IMG/VR virus record: IMGVR_UViG_3300034521_000165
Location: 1-24,959 of that record
Source of the DNA: a virus
DNA length: 24,959 nt
Reading direction: 5' to 3' (one strand)
The notes under the pieces are model-generated. The model worked only from the letters and a program-made list of their open reading frames with translations, was not told where the DNA came from and made no database searches. A program made the position numbers and the translations under genes. This document shows positions 13,988 through 20,523 of the stretch, in pieces; the stretch's first letter is position 1; every line of letters starts with the position of its first letter.

Positions 13988-15028
13988 TTACGCCAGAACA
14001 CCGAGCCCATAAGCCCGGTCCAGCACTCTGATTATCATTACCGGCTGAGGTAAATGGTTTCGCTCAAACTTCACCGGGTCGTTATGTAGTTCTGTATGGC
14101 ACTGCCGACACAGGGGGATCGCGAAAATATCATGCGCCTTCGTTGCCATCCCTCCCTGCCCCCAGCCAATTAAATGGTGTGGGTCATCGGATGGTTTGCC
14201 GCAGCATTCGCAGGGCTGTGTTTTAATCCATGCAAGATATCTGGGGTTCGCCCAACGGATCCTCTTCGGACGTTTCATATAGGTTTGCGGGGACTCGGGA
14301 TCTACCAGGACACCGACTACGGGTTTAATCGCTGGAACTTGCGCTGGTGGCATGTTCACGGTTACTGCGTTGGCTCTGGCTGTAATGATGCTGGTGGCGG
14401 TTACACCCGGTTCGATATCGCATTCACGCATGACTGAATGATGCTCTTTCGAAGGAATACGTAGCGACCGACTGGCTGCTGATTCGGGAATTGCGTCGGT
14501 AGCACCCATACGAACAGCCCACCAGCAAAGCTCCGCCAGCGACAGTTCTCTGGAAGGGTCCAGATTCAGCGCTACCATTATGCTGTTGATAATCCAGTTA
14601 ATAACATTACGTCTCGCCAGCTCTGCAAGTTGTTCGCTGTGGTGGTCACGCAAATGGTTATCACAATGTCCACACAGGAGAACCGATCCAGGTTCATGAC
14701 GCAGAGTGGTTAACTCGTGATAATGGTAATCACTGTGTGGCCACTGGCAGCAACTACCGCCATAACGCAGAAGCCAGTAATCAAGACCACTAAAACCACC
14801 AGCAGCCTTTATAACTTTTTCATCCAGGAAGAACGGCCACAGGGACTCGTCACTGGCCAGCGGCTGGCGAACGTCAGGAACACGGCCAGCAGGCAGCCGT
14901 TCCATACTTGCCGGCTGGCTTTCCACCAGCACACGTTCACAACTGAATAATGACATCAGCTCACTGCCCGGCTTGAGCAGCACAATTCCAAGCTCACGCG
15001 CAATCACCGGCTTCAGCAGCGCCCTCAT
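13988..15028 (-). CDS. DUF968 protein with C-terminal HNH-like zinc domain
   Basis: A 346-aa protein of the DUF968 family, common between rusA and Q in lambdoid prophages. The N-terminal part opens MRALLKPVIARELG and contains paired Cys and His (CCQWPHSDYHYHE; CGHCDNH). The C-terminal part (about 273-317) is HNH-like: CECCGK, DPHHLIGWGQGG, CRQCHTELHND. The likely role is nucleic-acid binding or structure-specific cutting in recombination, as the position suggests. The ATG at 15028 overlaps the RusA stop (ATGA), with GGGGAG eight bases upstream; earlier starts lie inside rusA. Confidence 0.85.
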   Translation of the reverse strand: MRALLKPVIARELGIVLLKPGSELMSLFSCERVLVESQPASMERLPAGRVPDVRQPLASDESLWPFFLDEKVIKAAGGFSGLDYWLLRYGGSCCQWPHSDYHYHELTTLRHEPGSVLLCGHCDNHLRDHHSEQLAELARRNVINWIINSIMVALNLDPSRELSLAELCWWAVRMGATDAIPESAASRSLRIPSKEHHSVMRECDIEPGVTATSIITARANAVTVNMPPAQVPAIKPVVGVLVDPESPQTYMKRPKRIRWANPRYLAWIKTQPCECCGKPSDDPHHLIGWGQGGMATKAHDIFAIPLCRQCHTELHNDPVKFERNHLPQPVMIIRVLDRAYGLGVLA

Positions 15029-15384
15029 TCTGCAATCTCCCCGATAATTATTTGTCCCTTCTCTCCCCATAACTTAGTGACGCGTGAATCCCAGATGTGA
15101 GCGTCATCTTCGTAAATGGCATCCATCAGGGCTTTCATCATATTATCGAAATCAGGTTTAGCCTGGTGTGGTTTACCGTTGAACTCAGTCCGTTTCTTTT
15201 TGCTCCAGCTCGCTGGCATCGGAAGAATGAAGGTGACATGCGAACGGCTTTCCGGCAGCTCAACACCCTGCAGACGAACTTCATCACAGAAAGCCCGGTA
15301 ACGCAGAACCTCGGGGCGCTTTTTCCATTTGTCAGCGCGCGTCATTCTGGGCTTGCCCATTGGGGTGATATCATAGACTTTCAC
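15025..15384 (-). CDS. rusA: RusA-family Holliday junction resolvase
   Basis: A 119-aa resolvase that cuts four-way junctions during phage recombination. Visible marks are MKVYDITPMGKPRMT at the start, the acidic motif KPDFDNMMKALMDAIYEDD (about residues 76-94), where the catalytic Asp cluster lies, and DSRVTKLWGEKG. The GTG at 15384 is preferred because GGAGG lies five bases upstream; the GTG two codons earlier overlaps that site. It is coupled to DUF968 downstream by an ATGA overlap. Confidence 0.92.
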   Translation of the reverse strand: MKVYDITPMGKPRMTRADKWKKRPEVLRYRAFCDEVRLQGVELPESRSHVTFILPMPASWSKKKRTEFNGKPHQAKPDFDNMMKALMDAIYEDDAHIWDSRVTKLWGEKGQIIIGEIAE

Positions 15385-15386
15385 AT

Positions 15387-15587
15387 TCACCTCCAGATCC
15401 GTTGTTGCCAGGTTCTGTCCTGACGCGGAGGCTTAGATACTTCTGGCAAGAACGCGCTGATCGTCCAGTGAATGAAGTCATTATCCAGACTACGCTCTGT
15501 CTTAATCTGCTTTGCGTGATAGCGGGCTTCCAGTTCGTCAGCCTGCTCAGTGGTGAGTTGAGTATGTTGAAACCAGCTTTTCTTCAT
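15387..15587 (-). CDS. Small phage protein upstream of rusA, 66 aa
   Basis: Opens MKKSWFQHTQLTTEQADELE with GAGG seven bases before ATG. It includes SLDNDFIHWTISAFLP and ends PPRQDRTWQQRIWR. It looks like a small helical protein recurrent next to rusA in related phages; function unknown. Its stop lies within the RusA ribosome site and its start overlaps the stop of the small upstream frame (ATGA), so the block is translationally coupled. Confidence 0.7.
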   Translation of the reverse strand: MKKSWFQHTQLTTEQADELEARYHAKQIKTERSLDNDFIHWTISAFLPEVSKPPRQDRTWQQRIWR

Positions 15588-15673
15588 AACGCACCTCTGA
15601 ATGAGGCAAAAAGAAAATCGCTGGCGTTGGATAACGTCAGTATGAGTGATTGCTTGAATTGTTCTTGCGCCAT
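15584..15673 (-). CDS. Possible 29-aa peptide coupled to the next gene
   Basis: ATG at 15673 with GGAG nine bases upstream opens MAQEQFKQSLILTLSNASDF and stops in an ATGA overlap with the 66-aa gene. Its only support is the ribosome site and the coupling, so it may be a leader peptide rather than a working protein. Confidence 0.35.
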   Translation of the reverse strand: MAQEQFKQSLILTLSNASDFLFASFRGAL

Positions 15674-15716
15674 GGGGCTTTTCTCCTGTGGCGCAGCAGG
15701 TATAGGTTGTTCAGGC

Positions 15717-15962
15717 CTACGACGGGAGTGTAACAGATTTCTGGGTAACGCGATAACCAGCTCTTTCCAGCATCTGAGTAAACAACGTTGGTGTGCCAAT
15801 AATTTCATCATCCTGAAGAGGCATGAAAGACACCATGCTGCCGCGCCGGTACATCAGGGCACGCTCACATTCTGGAAATGATTGCAGTCTGGCAACGATG
15901 ACTCCATCGTGACATCTGATGACTGCGTAGCCTTTTTTGGGCAATTCTACTTTTTCTTTCAC
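15717..15962 (-). CDS. Small unknown phage protein, 81 aa
   Basis: GTG start at 15962 with GGGGGAG about five bases upstream. It opens MKEKVELPKKGYAVIRCHDG, then VIVARLQSFPECERALMYRR and SFMPLQDDEIIGTP, ending with a helix. The beta-rich first half suggests a small compact domain. No family is named. It lies in the row DinI - this gene - RusA - DUF968 - Q, with no terminator seen between them. Confidence 0.6.
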   Translation of the reverse strand: MKEKVELPKKGYAVIRCHDGVIVARLQSFPECERALMYRRGSMVSFMPLQDDEIIGTPTLFTQMLERAGYRVTQKSVTLPS

Positions 15963-16007
15963 TTAAACTCCCCCATGCAAACGGGATCAAAGTAACACCC
16001 AAAAAAA

Positions 16008-16241
16008 TTAATAAAACCAGTCGTCAGCGCTTTCCCAGGTATCCTGGAGGATTGATTCAATTTTCTTTTTGTCGTCCTTGTCACCACCAAAAACACTTAA
16101 CCCATCTGACCCGGCACGGCGGATTGTGAGCCTGCAATTGTCATAGTGATCATTCAGACGCTTAAGCAATTCTTTCTCCAGTGCTGGTACCGCGCCTTTA
16201 GGAAGTTCTTTCATGCGATCAATGGTTAATTCAACTTTCAT
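16008..16241 (-). CDS. DinI-like family protein
   Basis: A 77-aa DinI homologue. The family binds RecA filaments and modulates SOS self-cleavage reactions. It opens MKVELTIDRMKELPKGAVPA and carries the family core LTIRRAGSDGLSVFGG and the C-terminal ESILQDTWESADDWFY, close to chromosomal DinI. The ATG at 16241 has GAGG six bases upstream. A LexA box lies 19 bases before the start codon, so the gene should be induced with the SOS response. Confidence 0.92.
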   Translation of the reverse strand: MKVELTIDRMKELPKGAVPALEKELLKRLNDHYDNCRLTIRRAGSDGLSVFGGDKDDKKKIESILQDTWESADDWFY

Positions 16242-16259
16242 AATGGCCCTCATTGCATA

Positions 16260-16279
16260 TACTGTGTTTTTATACAGTA
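16260..16279 (-). promoter_or_regulatory. LexA box in front of dinI-like gene
   Basis: TACTGTGTTTTTATACAGTA has the CTG-N10-CAG core of the enterobacterial SOS box, with the outer TA pairs intact. No terminator is seen from here to the Q stop at 13629, so the same promoter may also lift RusA, DUF968 and Q. Confidence 0.9.
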
Positions 16280-16292
16280 CCCCTACACGCAA

Positions 16293-16734
16293 AAATTATC
16301 AACGATTTAAGAGCACAAATTGTTAATTTCCTGTCAGTAGTAAAAAAAGAAAACCCGACGTAGTGGGTTGAATTAGCAGTGTTATATTAAGCGGCAATTT
16401 CTTTCTGCCGGCACAATCCCGAGAGATTCGCCCTCTGTATCGCATCATCAATGAGCACCTGTATGACCATGAGGCAAAGCGTTATCCAACTTGCATTCAT
16501 CTTTTTCAATCAGCAAAGGAGTGGTTAGTGCTGTGAGTGGGCTTTGTTCACTTCATGGTAGATAAATCAGCTATGGATAAGTGATAAGAGGTGAAATCAA
16601 TCCGAATTAACAACCTGAAGCACATGAATCGGAACACAGATATTAAAATCCTAAAGTCTAGTAACAAATAGCCGATATGAGATATTGCTTATCAGTTTAA
16701 AAATCATCTATTGAAAAAATGGGGGGAGGCGTTG
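16293..16734. other. Gene-free stretch with terminator and a coding-like scrap
   Basis: No complete gene is seen. It holds a minus-strand terminator (16342-16369) and a plus-strand frame without a start codon at about 16371-16538, reading REIRPLYRIINEHLYDHEAK and then FQSAKEWLVL before its stop. That composition looks like a decayed gene end, but no family is recognised. The rest is AT-rich with no clear signal. Confidence 0.4.
16342..16369 (-). terminator. Short minus-strand terminator
   Basis: On the minus strand AACCC-ACTACGTC-GGGTT is followed by TTCTTTTTTT. The stem is short but the T-rich tail is good. A related sequence occurs at 17781-17803. Confidence 0.55.
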
Positions 16735-17295
16735 AAGCGAGTAGAGCGCGATTTTATCTGTCTGTTTAATTGTGTGTGGTATCAAGATTTCCCTGTGTTC
16801 AAAGGTGAATATATCAACCGTTCCAACTGGACCATTCATGTTGGCCTGGTCATGCGCGAGTGTGCAAAGTTAATGGGCGCAAGAACATTTTTTGAACAGG
16901 GCGGGCGTACCGATGCGGTCCTACAATATCCAGACAATCAAATTTTAACCTATGTTGAGTGGGAGTATAATCAGGCTGACAGAGATAGCGTTAACGAGTT
17001 AGACAAACTGCTTGAAAAAAACGACAAGTGCTATTTCTCCACATTCATCTCATATTGTCAGCATGAAAACATCAATATTGTTATTGAAAAAGCAAGTAGA
17101 ATATGGAGTGAAGCAAGCAGGCCTTTGATTTTTTTTCTTATCACTTATGAGCCTCAAACGAAAAAACGCCGCCATTTTTTAGAACTCAGAACTTATTTTT
17201 TCTCAAACGGCAAAAGAAAACTAGTTCGCAAACAACCTGCGCTTCCATGGGATATTGAGCAACGAAAATACAATGTCGAAGAAGATGCAGGATAG
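16735..17295 (+). CDS. Unknown cargo protein, possible PD-(D/E)XK nuclease
   Basis: About 186 aa from the TTG at 16735, which follows a strong G-rich ribosome site; a TTG eight codons earlier is the alternative and lacks one. A helical start (RVERDFICLFNCVWYQ) is followed by GARTFFEQGGRTDAVLQYPD and LTYVEWEYNQAD, so an Asp in RTDAV and Glu residues in EWE stand about 15 residues apart, as in the metal site of PD-(D/E)XK-type enzymes (with E-x-E in place of E-x-K). The IFFLITYEP strand and basic tail (KRKLVRKQP) also fit. This is inferred from the pattern, not a family match. The gene is plus-strand, against the phage operon, like other defence-type cargo. Confidence 0.6.
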   Translation, partial: KRVERDFICLFNCVWYQDFPVFKGEYINRSNWTIHVGLVMRECAKLMGARTFFEQGGRTDAVLQYPDNQILTYVEWEYNQADRDSVNELDKLLEKNDKCYFSTFISYCQHENINIVIEKASRIWSEASRPLIFFLITYEPQTKKRRHFLELRTYFFSNGKRKLVRKQPALPWDIEQRKYNVEEDAG

Positions 17296-17518
17296 AAGAG
17301 ACATAAGGTTTTCACGACAGTCTCGTTTCGAGCCCTAACTAAAATATTCTGTTCGGAGCAACCAAATAGCTCTGGCTTTGCTGTGACCATGTTCGCGGTA
17401 CTAACGCCTCTCCAGGTCCGCTTCTCGCTCATGGTGGACCAAAATCAAATCTAAAATGACGTGGCTAAGCGGGAGTACATAGTGAATGACAGGATGCTCC
17501 GGGCAGCACCATACTAAT

Positions 17519-17716
17519 TCAGTTCCCGTCAGAGGTAGGCGTTGCTTCATGATGGGATGAGCGCTCCCTCCAGACAATCCATGCTACAGCCGCCTCCCAT
17601 GATATATATCCATTACCGCCATTTTTCGCTCTGCGGAGATTAACTGCATCACCAAACCTTTCAATGATGAATTTTTCAAATTCTATGCGTTTTTCTTCGT
17701 CGATTGTTGAATCCAT
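17519..17716 (-). CDS. Small phage protein, 65 aa
   Basis: Opens MDSTIDEEKRIEFEKFIIER and continues FGDAVNLRRAKNGGNGYISW-EAAVAWIVWRER. The pattern (a helix with EFEKW/F-type residues, then NL-x-G-Y and a closing Trp-rich helix) recurs in small lambdoid proteins of unknown function. Its ATG is closely preceded by GGGGAAGG. It is in the same direction as the replication genes. Confidence 0.6.
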   Translation of the reverse strand: MDSTIDEEKRIEFEKFIIERFGDAVNLRRAKNGGNGYISWEAAVAWIVWRERSSHHEATPTSDGN

Positions 17717-17780
17717 ACCTTCCCCAGAAGAGTCCTACGAATCGCTCTTATTGCATAAAAAATAGCATATACAATAGAGA

Positions 17781-17803
17781 GTGAAAAACCGACGTAGCGG
17801 GTT
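17781..17803 (-). terminator. Weak terminator-like repeat, related to 16342-16369
   Basis: It shares the core CCGACGTAGYGGGTT with the terminator 1.4 kb to the left. On the minus strand the arms AACC and GGTT enclose a bulged core and are followed by TTTC. It looks partly decayed. Confidence 0.35.
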
Positions 17804-17933
17804 AACTTTATGTTACTCATGAGTCTTGTCTCGCTGCAACTTAAAAGCGGAACATTCTCGCGCAAGTTGCGTTGCTAAAGCTACGGGGTTGAATGGCTCT
17901 CCATGCCCATTTAAGAAGGCATGCGGTGTGTAG

Positions 17934-17962
17934 TTGAACGTTATTTAAAACACAGATAGAAT
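17934..17962 (+). promoter_or_regulatory. Sigma-70 promoter of the secreted cargo protein
   Basis: TTGAAC, a 17-base spacer and TAGAAT, placed 33 bases before the ATG at 17996. Close to consensus in both hexamers with ideal spacing. Confidence 0.65.
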
Positions 17963-17995
17963 CAAGAAAAATCCTAAATAAATGGAATATTGTTT

Positions 17996-18376
17996 ATGGC
18001 TAAGAAAATCGCATTACTGGGCTTTTCTGCTCTTTTTGTTGCAAGTGTTGCTTTTGCTGAAACGACAAGTAACTGGGTTGAGGTTACTACAGCTGATGAT
18101 GGCATTTTTTCAGCAAAAAAAGGCACATTTAGAAATGTAAAAGGTGATTCATCTGCCTTGTTCATGTATCAAACAAAAAATAAAAAAGTAGAGTACTACA
18201 AAGTTAGTATTAAAGATGCCGACTGTGATAGTGGATATGGGGAGATAAGATTCTTCTATATGGATGGGAAATTAGCTTTCAAAGGTGATTATGTTGCTGA
18301 TGGGAACAGTGTTGGCGCAGGTATTGGTGATTTTATGTGTGGGGTCAGAATTGGACTTAACACACAAAAAAGTTAA
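17996..18376 (+). CDS. Secreted (periplasmic) cargo protein, 126 aa
   Basis: Opens MAKKIALLGFSALFVASVAF followed by AETT: a classic Sec signal peptide with cleavage after AFA. The mature part is about 104 residues, beta-rich, starting NWVEVTTADDG and carrying two Cys about 39 residues apart (KDADCDSGYGEIRFF and IGDFMCGVRIG) that can form one disulfide. The layout resembles small surface-adhesin-E-like proteins (a W-x-x-V start and two late Cys), but this is a loose likeness. It has its own promoter and opposes the phage operon, so it is likely expressed in the lysogen and may change the cell surface. Confidence 0.75.
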   Translation: MAKKIALLGFSALFVASVAFAETTSNWVEVTTADDGIFSAKKGTFRNVKGDSSALFMYQTKNKKVEYYKVSIKDADCDSGYGEIRFFYMDGKLAFKGDYVADGNSVGAGIGDFMCGVRIGLNTQKS

Positions 18377-18416
18377 ATGAGGGGCATTTGTTAAAAAACA
18401 ATAGCCCCACATTAGA

Positions 18417-18618
18417 TCAATATTGGCTCCGGCATTTCTGGATAAAAGCTTCTATGCTACGGCGCTCATAGCGAACAACCTTAGCGCTGAACTTTACACG
18501 GGGCCAATGTAGACCGGTGTCGGTGTTCTGTATTCCATTTACATAATGTTTTTTGCGTAATTCCCAGCTTCTGGCATACCTCGCCCGGAGTGAGGAGATC
18601 ATCAGGTTGCTCAGTCAT
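18417..18618 (-). pseudogene. HTH (excisionase/AlpA-like) gene broken by a frameshift
   Basis: From the ATG at 18618 (GAGG seven bases upstream) the frame reads MTEQPDDLLTPGEVCQKLGI then TQKTLCKWNTEHRH, a clean MerR/AlpA-type HTH. It then goes out of frame and stops. The next frame carries on with TGLHWPRVKFSAKVVRYERR and SIEAFIQKCRSQY, the expected second half (wing and C-terminal helix). The slip falls at 18514-18526, in CACCGACACCGGT; adding one AC unit restores a single reading frame. The intact protein would be about 67 aa. Either a real recent mutation or a sequencing error in a dinucleotide repeat. Confidence 0.75.
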
Positions 18619-18619
18619 G

Positions 18620-18787
18620 TTATGCCTCGCTGTTATCTGGGGTGATGATTAGCAGCTTCCAGATGGCTGAGACATACATAGCCTGATGTTTCGCATCGAC
18701 TAGGGCATTATGCATGTCACCTTCAAACGGCATGTCCCGAGTTCTCCCTTTTCGCCGCTTTCGCGTCGCATATTCTCCAAACGGTAT
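18620..18787 (-). pseudogene. C-terminal remnant of a DnaQ-like 3'-5' exonuclease
   Basis: An open stretch of 55 codons with no suitable start reads IPFGEYATRK, then RTRDMPFEGDMHNALVDAKH and QAMYVSAIWKLL. The H-N-A-L-V-D-A segment is the Exo III motif (His plus Asp five residues later) that closes the active site of the phage 3'-5' exonucleases usually found in this part of the genome (about 180 aa when complete). The Exo I and Exo II motifs are missing; the DUF550 gene ends three bases upstream. The junction suggests deletion or recombination between cassettes. Confidence 0.7.
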
Positions 18788-18790
18788 TTA

Positions 18791-19348
18791 TCAATCATTA
18801 CTGTTATCCTCGCAGTAGTAGTGCCGTCCCTCTGGGTCAGTAGATACATGTCCGCAGATATCGCATTCAATTCCAGGAAGCACCGATTCTGACTGCGCTT
18901 TGATATGCAGTCGCGGTTCACCGTCTTTCGGCTCTGGCCACTGGCGGTTTTTGTTAACCGCCAGCTTTTCTACCATCGCCAGGGTAATCTGCTTATCACT
19001 GATACCGGCACGACGTTGCGCATCCCATAACAGGAATTGCATGTCAGCCCATTCGCTCATCTCGTCTGGTTCCGCAGCAGCCTCGATAGCTTCTTTGGAA
19101 AGGTGCTTCAGCGGACCAACTGGACCGACATCGCCGAATGTTTCATCTGACCATGCTGCATGTTCACAGCGTACCTGCTCACGGGCTATCGACTCCAGAA
19201 CCCCATCAATCACCTTCACTGCATCAGCCATTGCGTAGCCGAGATTACCGCCGTCGCTTTGTGCTGCTGCTTTGCTGAGTATTTCGCGTATCTGGTGCAA
19301 GCGATCGAGTGATACAGGACCGTGCGCCGGGTGGTTGTTAGTTGTCAT
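18791..19348 (-). CDS. DUF550 (MazG-like nucleotide pyrophosphohydrolase) protein
   Basis: A 185-aa protein with a central DUF550 domain, a family linked to dATP/dGTP diphosphohydrolase activity: EHAAWSDETFGDVGPVGPLK followed by HLSKEAIEAAAEPDEMSEWA and DMQFLLWDAQRRAG. The Glu/Asp spacing fits the metal-binding helices of MazG-like enzymes. The N terminus (VSLDRLHQIREILS) is the usual helical lead; the C terminus has a small Cys motif (CDICGH and a following YYC). The ATG at 19348 has GAGG eight bases upstream. It overwrites the start of the exonuclease remnant downstream. Confidence 0.82.
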   Translation of the reverse strand: MTTNNHPAHGPVSLDRLHQIREILSKAAAQSDGGNLGYAMADAVKVIDGVLESIAREQVRCEHAAWSDETFGDVGPVGPLKHLSKEAIEAAAEPDEMSEWADMQFLLWDAQRRAGISDKQITLAMVEKLAVNKNRQWPEPKDGEPRLHIKAQSESVLPGIECDICGHVSTDPEGRHYYCEDNSND

Positions 19349-19351
19349 GGG

Positions 19352-19552
19352 TTAGTCCTCTACCTTGTTTCCGCAATGCGGGCAGTAATTGAACTTATGG
19401 GCGAATCCAGGATGCGGAACGGCAAAGCGTTTGGTTTTCTCGTTCCAGTCAGCAATTACGATTTCAAAATTTACGACCGCATTAGCCCAGTCACTGGAAA
19501 GAACTGGCTGCGACCCAATCAGGCCGACAATACAGCGATTACATTTTTCCAC
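19352..19552 (-). CDS. Small zinc-ribbon-like phage protein, 66 aa
   Basis: GTG start at 19552 after a G-rich site. It opens MEKCNRCIVGLIGSQP and ends NYCPHCGNKVED: two CxxC pairs, about 50 residues apart, as in a zinc ribbon. Similar small proteins sit in this early region of many lambdoid phages; function unknown. It begins four bases after the stop of the upstream gene and ends three bases before the DUF550 ATG. Confidence 0.7.
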   Translation of the reverse strand: MEKCNRCIVGLIGSQPVLSSDWANAVVNFEIVIADWNEKTKRFAVPHPGFAHKFNYCPHCGNKVED

Positions 19553-19556
19553 TGAC

Positions 19557-19751
19557 TCACCCCCCCTTCACGCCAATGCCAGCAGTAAATCGCGACGGTG
19601 ACCAATCGCAATATGTGTTCGACTCCGTGTGTCCAAAAATTGCTTTACAACGATGGATATCGTGGCAATTACCACATGTTATGCCAGCCGGTAATCGCAT
19701 CTTGTCGGGATCGGCTGGGTCATAATTCAACGCCAGTTTTTCGGTTGTCAT
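19557..19751 (-). CDS. Small Cys-rich phage protein, 64 aa
   Basis: Opens MTTEKLALNYDPADPDKMRL and contains AGITCGNCHDIHRCKAIFGH and CDWSPSRF, four Cys that may bind zinc. This pattern (LPAG-x-TC, then RC-x-x-x-FG, then CDW-x-PSRF) is a frequent small protein of lambdoid early regions, role unknown. Its ATG overlaps the upstream stop by four bases (ATGA). Confidence 0.75.
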   Translation of the reverse strand: MTTEKLALNYDPADPDKMRLPAGITCGNCHDIHRCKAIFGHTESNTYCDWSPSRFTAGIGVKGG

Positions 19752-20086
19752 GCTGGCATCCTCCCCACGATATCTATAACCCGACGCATAACCGCACTTC
19801 CCCGAAAATCTGCTGGTAACTCAATCAGAGGCTTACTCGAACCGTATGAGAATCGTTGGAGATCGAAATCAATTACAGCCTTTTGGTCCCTGAACAAACC
19901 TAGACGACCGTAACGAATGAGTTCGCCGCGTTCGGCTGCTACGCGGAAATACTTCTCAGCAGTCTGACGATGCAGCGACAACATCTGTGATGCCTCGCTA
20001 ACGGTTAAGCGTCCACGGATTTTCACCTCTTCGATGATCACCCGGATAAGTGCCGCCTGCTCTTCTGGTGTATTTGGTCTTGGCAT
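19748..20086 (-). CDS. Winged-helix DNA-binding protein, 112 aa
   Basis: The ATG at 20086 (GGAG nine bases upstream) opens MPRPNTPEEQAALIRVIIEE. The central HTH is GRLTVSEASQMLSLHRQTAE-KYFRVAAERGELIRYGRLGL, with a typical wing ending in FRD. Probably a phage regulator of early genes; no target is visible. It is tightly packed between the PerC-like gene and the Cys-rich gene. Confidence 0.75.
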   Translation of the reverse strand: MPRPNTPEEQAALIRVIIEEVKIRGRLTVSEASQMLSLHRQTAEKYFRVAAERGELIRYGRLGLFRDQKAVIDFDLQRFSYGSSKPLIELPADFRGSAVMRRVIDIVGRMPA

Positions 20087-20091
20087 GCTGA

Positions 20092-20508
20092 TCATCTCCG
20101 GGCCATACGCAGACATTCATTACGTTGCTGCGCTATACGTGACACTTCAGCTGAACTACGGGCAATGTCTAACATGTCGGTATATACCTTTGCCGCACGC
20201 CGCCAGAGTCCTCTGGACTTCAGGTCTTTCGCCATTTTCTCCGCTAATTGCGTTTCAACCGGATCGCTTTTCTCTTCCATGAAGGGCAGTTTTACGTCAG
20301 GTAATTCTGCATCCGGAGCGATGTTATAAACATACTGAGTTCCGTTGTGAGTGCGCAGGACTGTGCCACTGACAGTCAGCGCGCGCAGAAACTTACCAGC
20401 GGTACCGGATGGAATATCCAGTGCTTCACATACGTCACGTAATACGCAGTTCGGGGTATGGCGCACCACTATCGCTACCCGGTCTTTCTGAGAGATTTCT
20501 ATGGTCAT
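20092..20508 (-). CDS. PerC-like protein with N-terminal HTH, 138 aa
   Basis: The C-terminal half matches the PerC family (EPEC plasmid regulator and prophage homologues): AEKMAKDLKSRGLWRRAAKV, then YTDMLDIARSSAEVSRIAQQ and RNECLRM. The N-terminal half is a separate winged-helix domain (CVLRDVCEALDIPSGTAGKF LRAL), which phage-borne members often carry. Some prophage PerC homologues activate host virulence genes; whether this one does cannot be seen from sequence. No strong ribosome site precedes the ATG at 20508. Confidence 0.78.
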   Translation of the reverse strand: MTIEISQKDRVAIVVRHTPNCVLRDVCEALDIPSGTAGKFLRALTVSGTVLRTHNGTQYVYNIAPDAELPDVKLPFMEEKSDPVETQLAEKMAKDLKSRGLWRRAAKVYTDMLDIARSSAEVSRIAQQRNECLRMARR

Positions 20509-20523
20509 TGGTCAATACTCGTT

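Noticed and set aside
16407-16520. Short minus-strand frame (37 codons, MNASWITLCLMVIQVL) considered as a Hok-like toxin
   Set aside because: It lacks the Hok pattern of a membrane helix followed by the conserved Cys and Glu-rich tail, and it is antisense to a better coding-like scrap.
17193-17432. 79-codon minus-strand frame overlapping the end of the possible nuclease gene
   Set aside because: No ribosome site and no recognisable features; half of it is antisense to the plus-strand gene.
17683-17820. Possible 45-aa membrane peptide beginning MSNIKLTRYVGFSLSIVYAI
   Set aside because: A hydrophobic stretch is present, but the ribosome site is weak, it reads through a terminator-like repeat and overlaps the start of the 65-aa gene out of frame.
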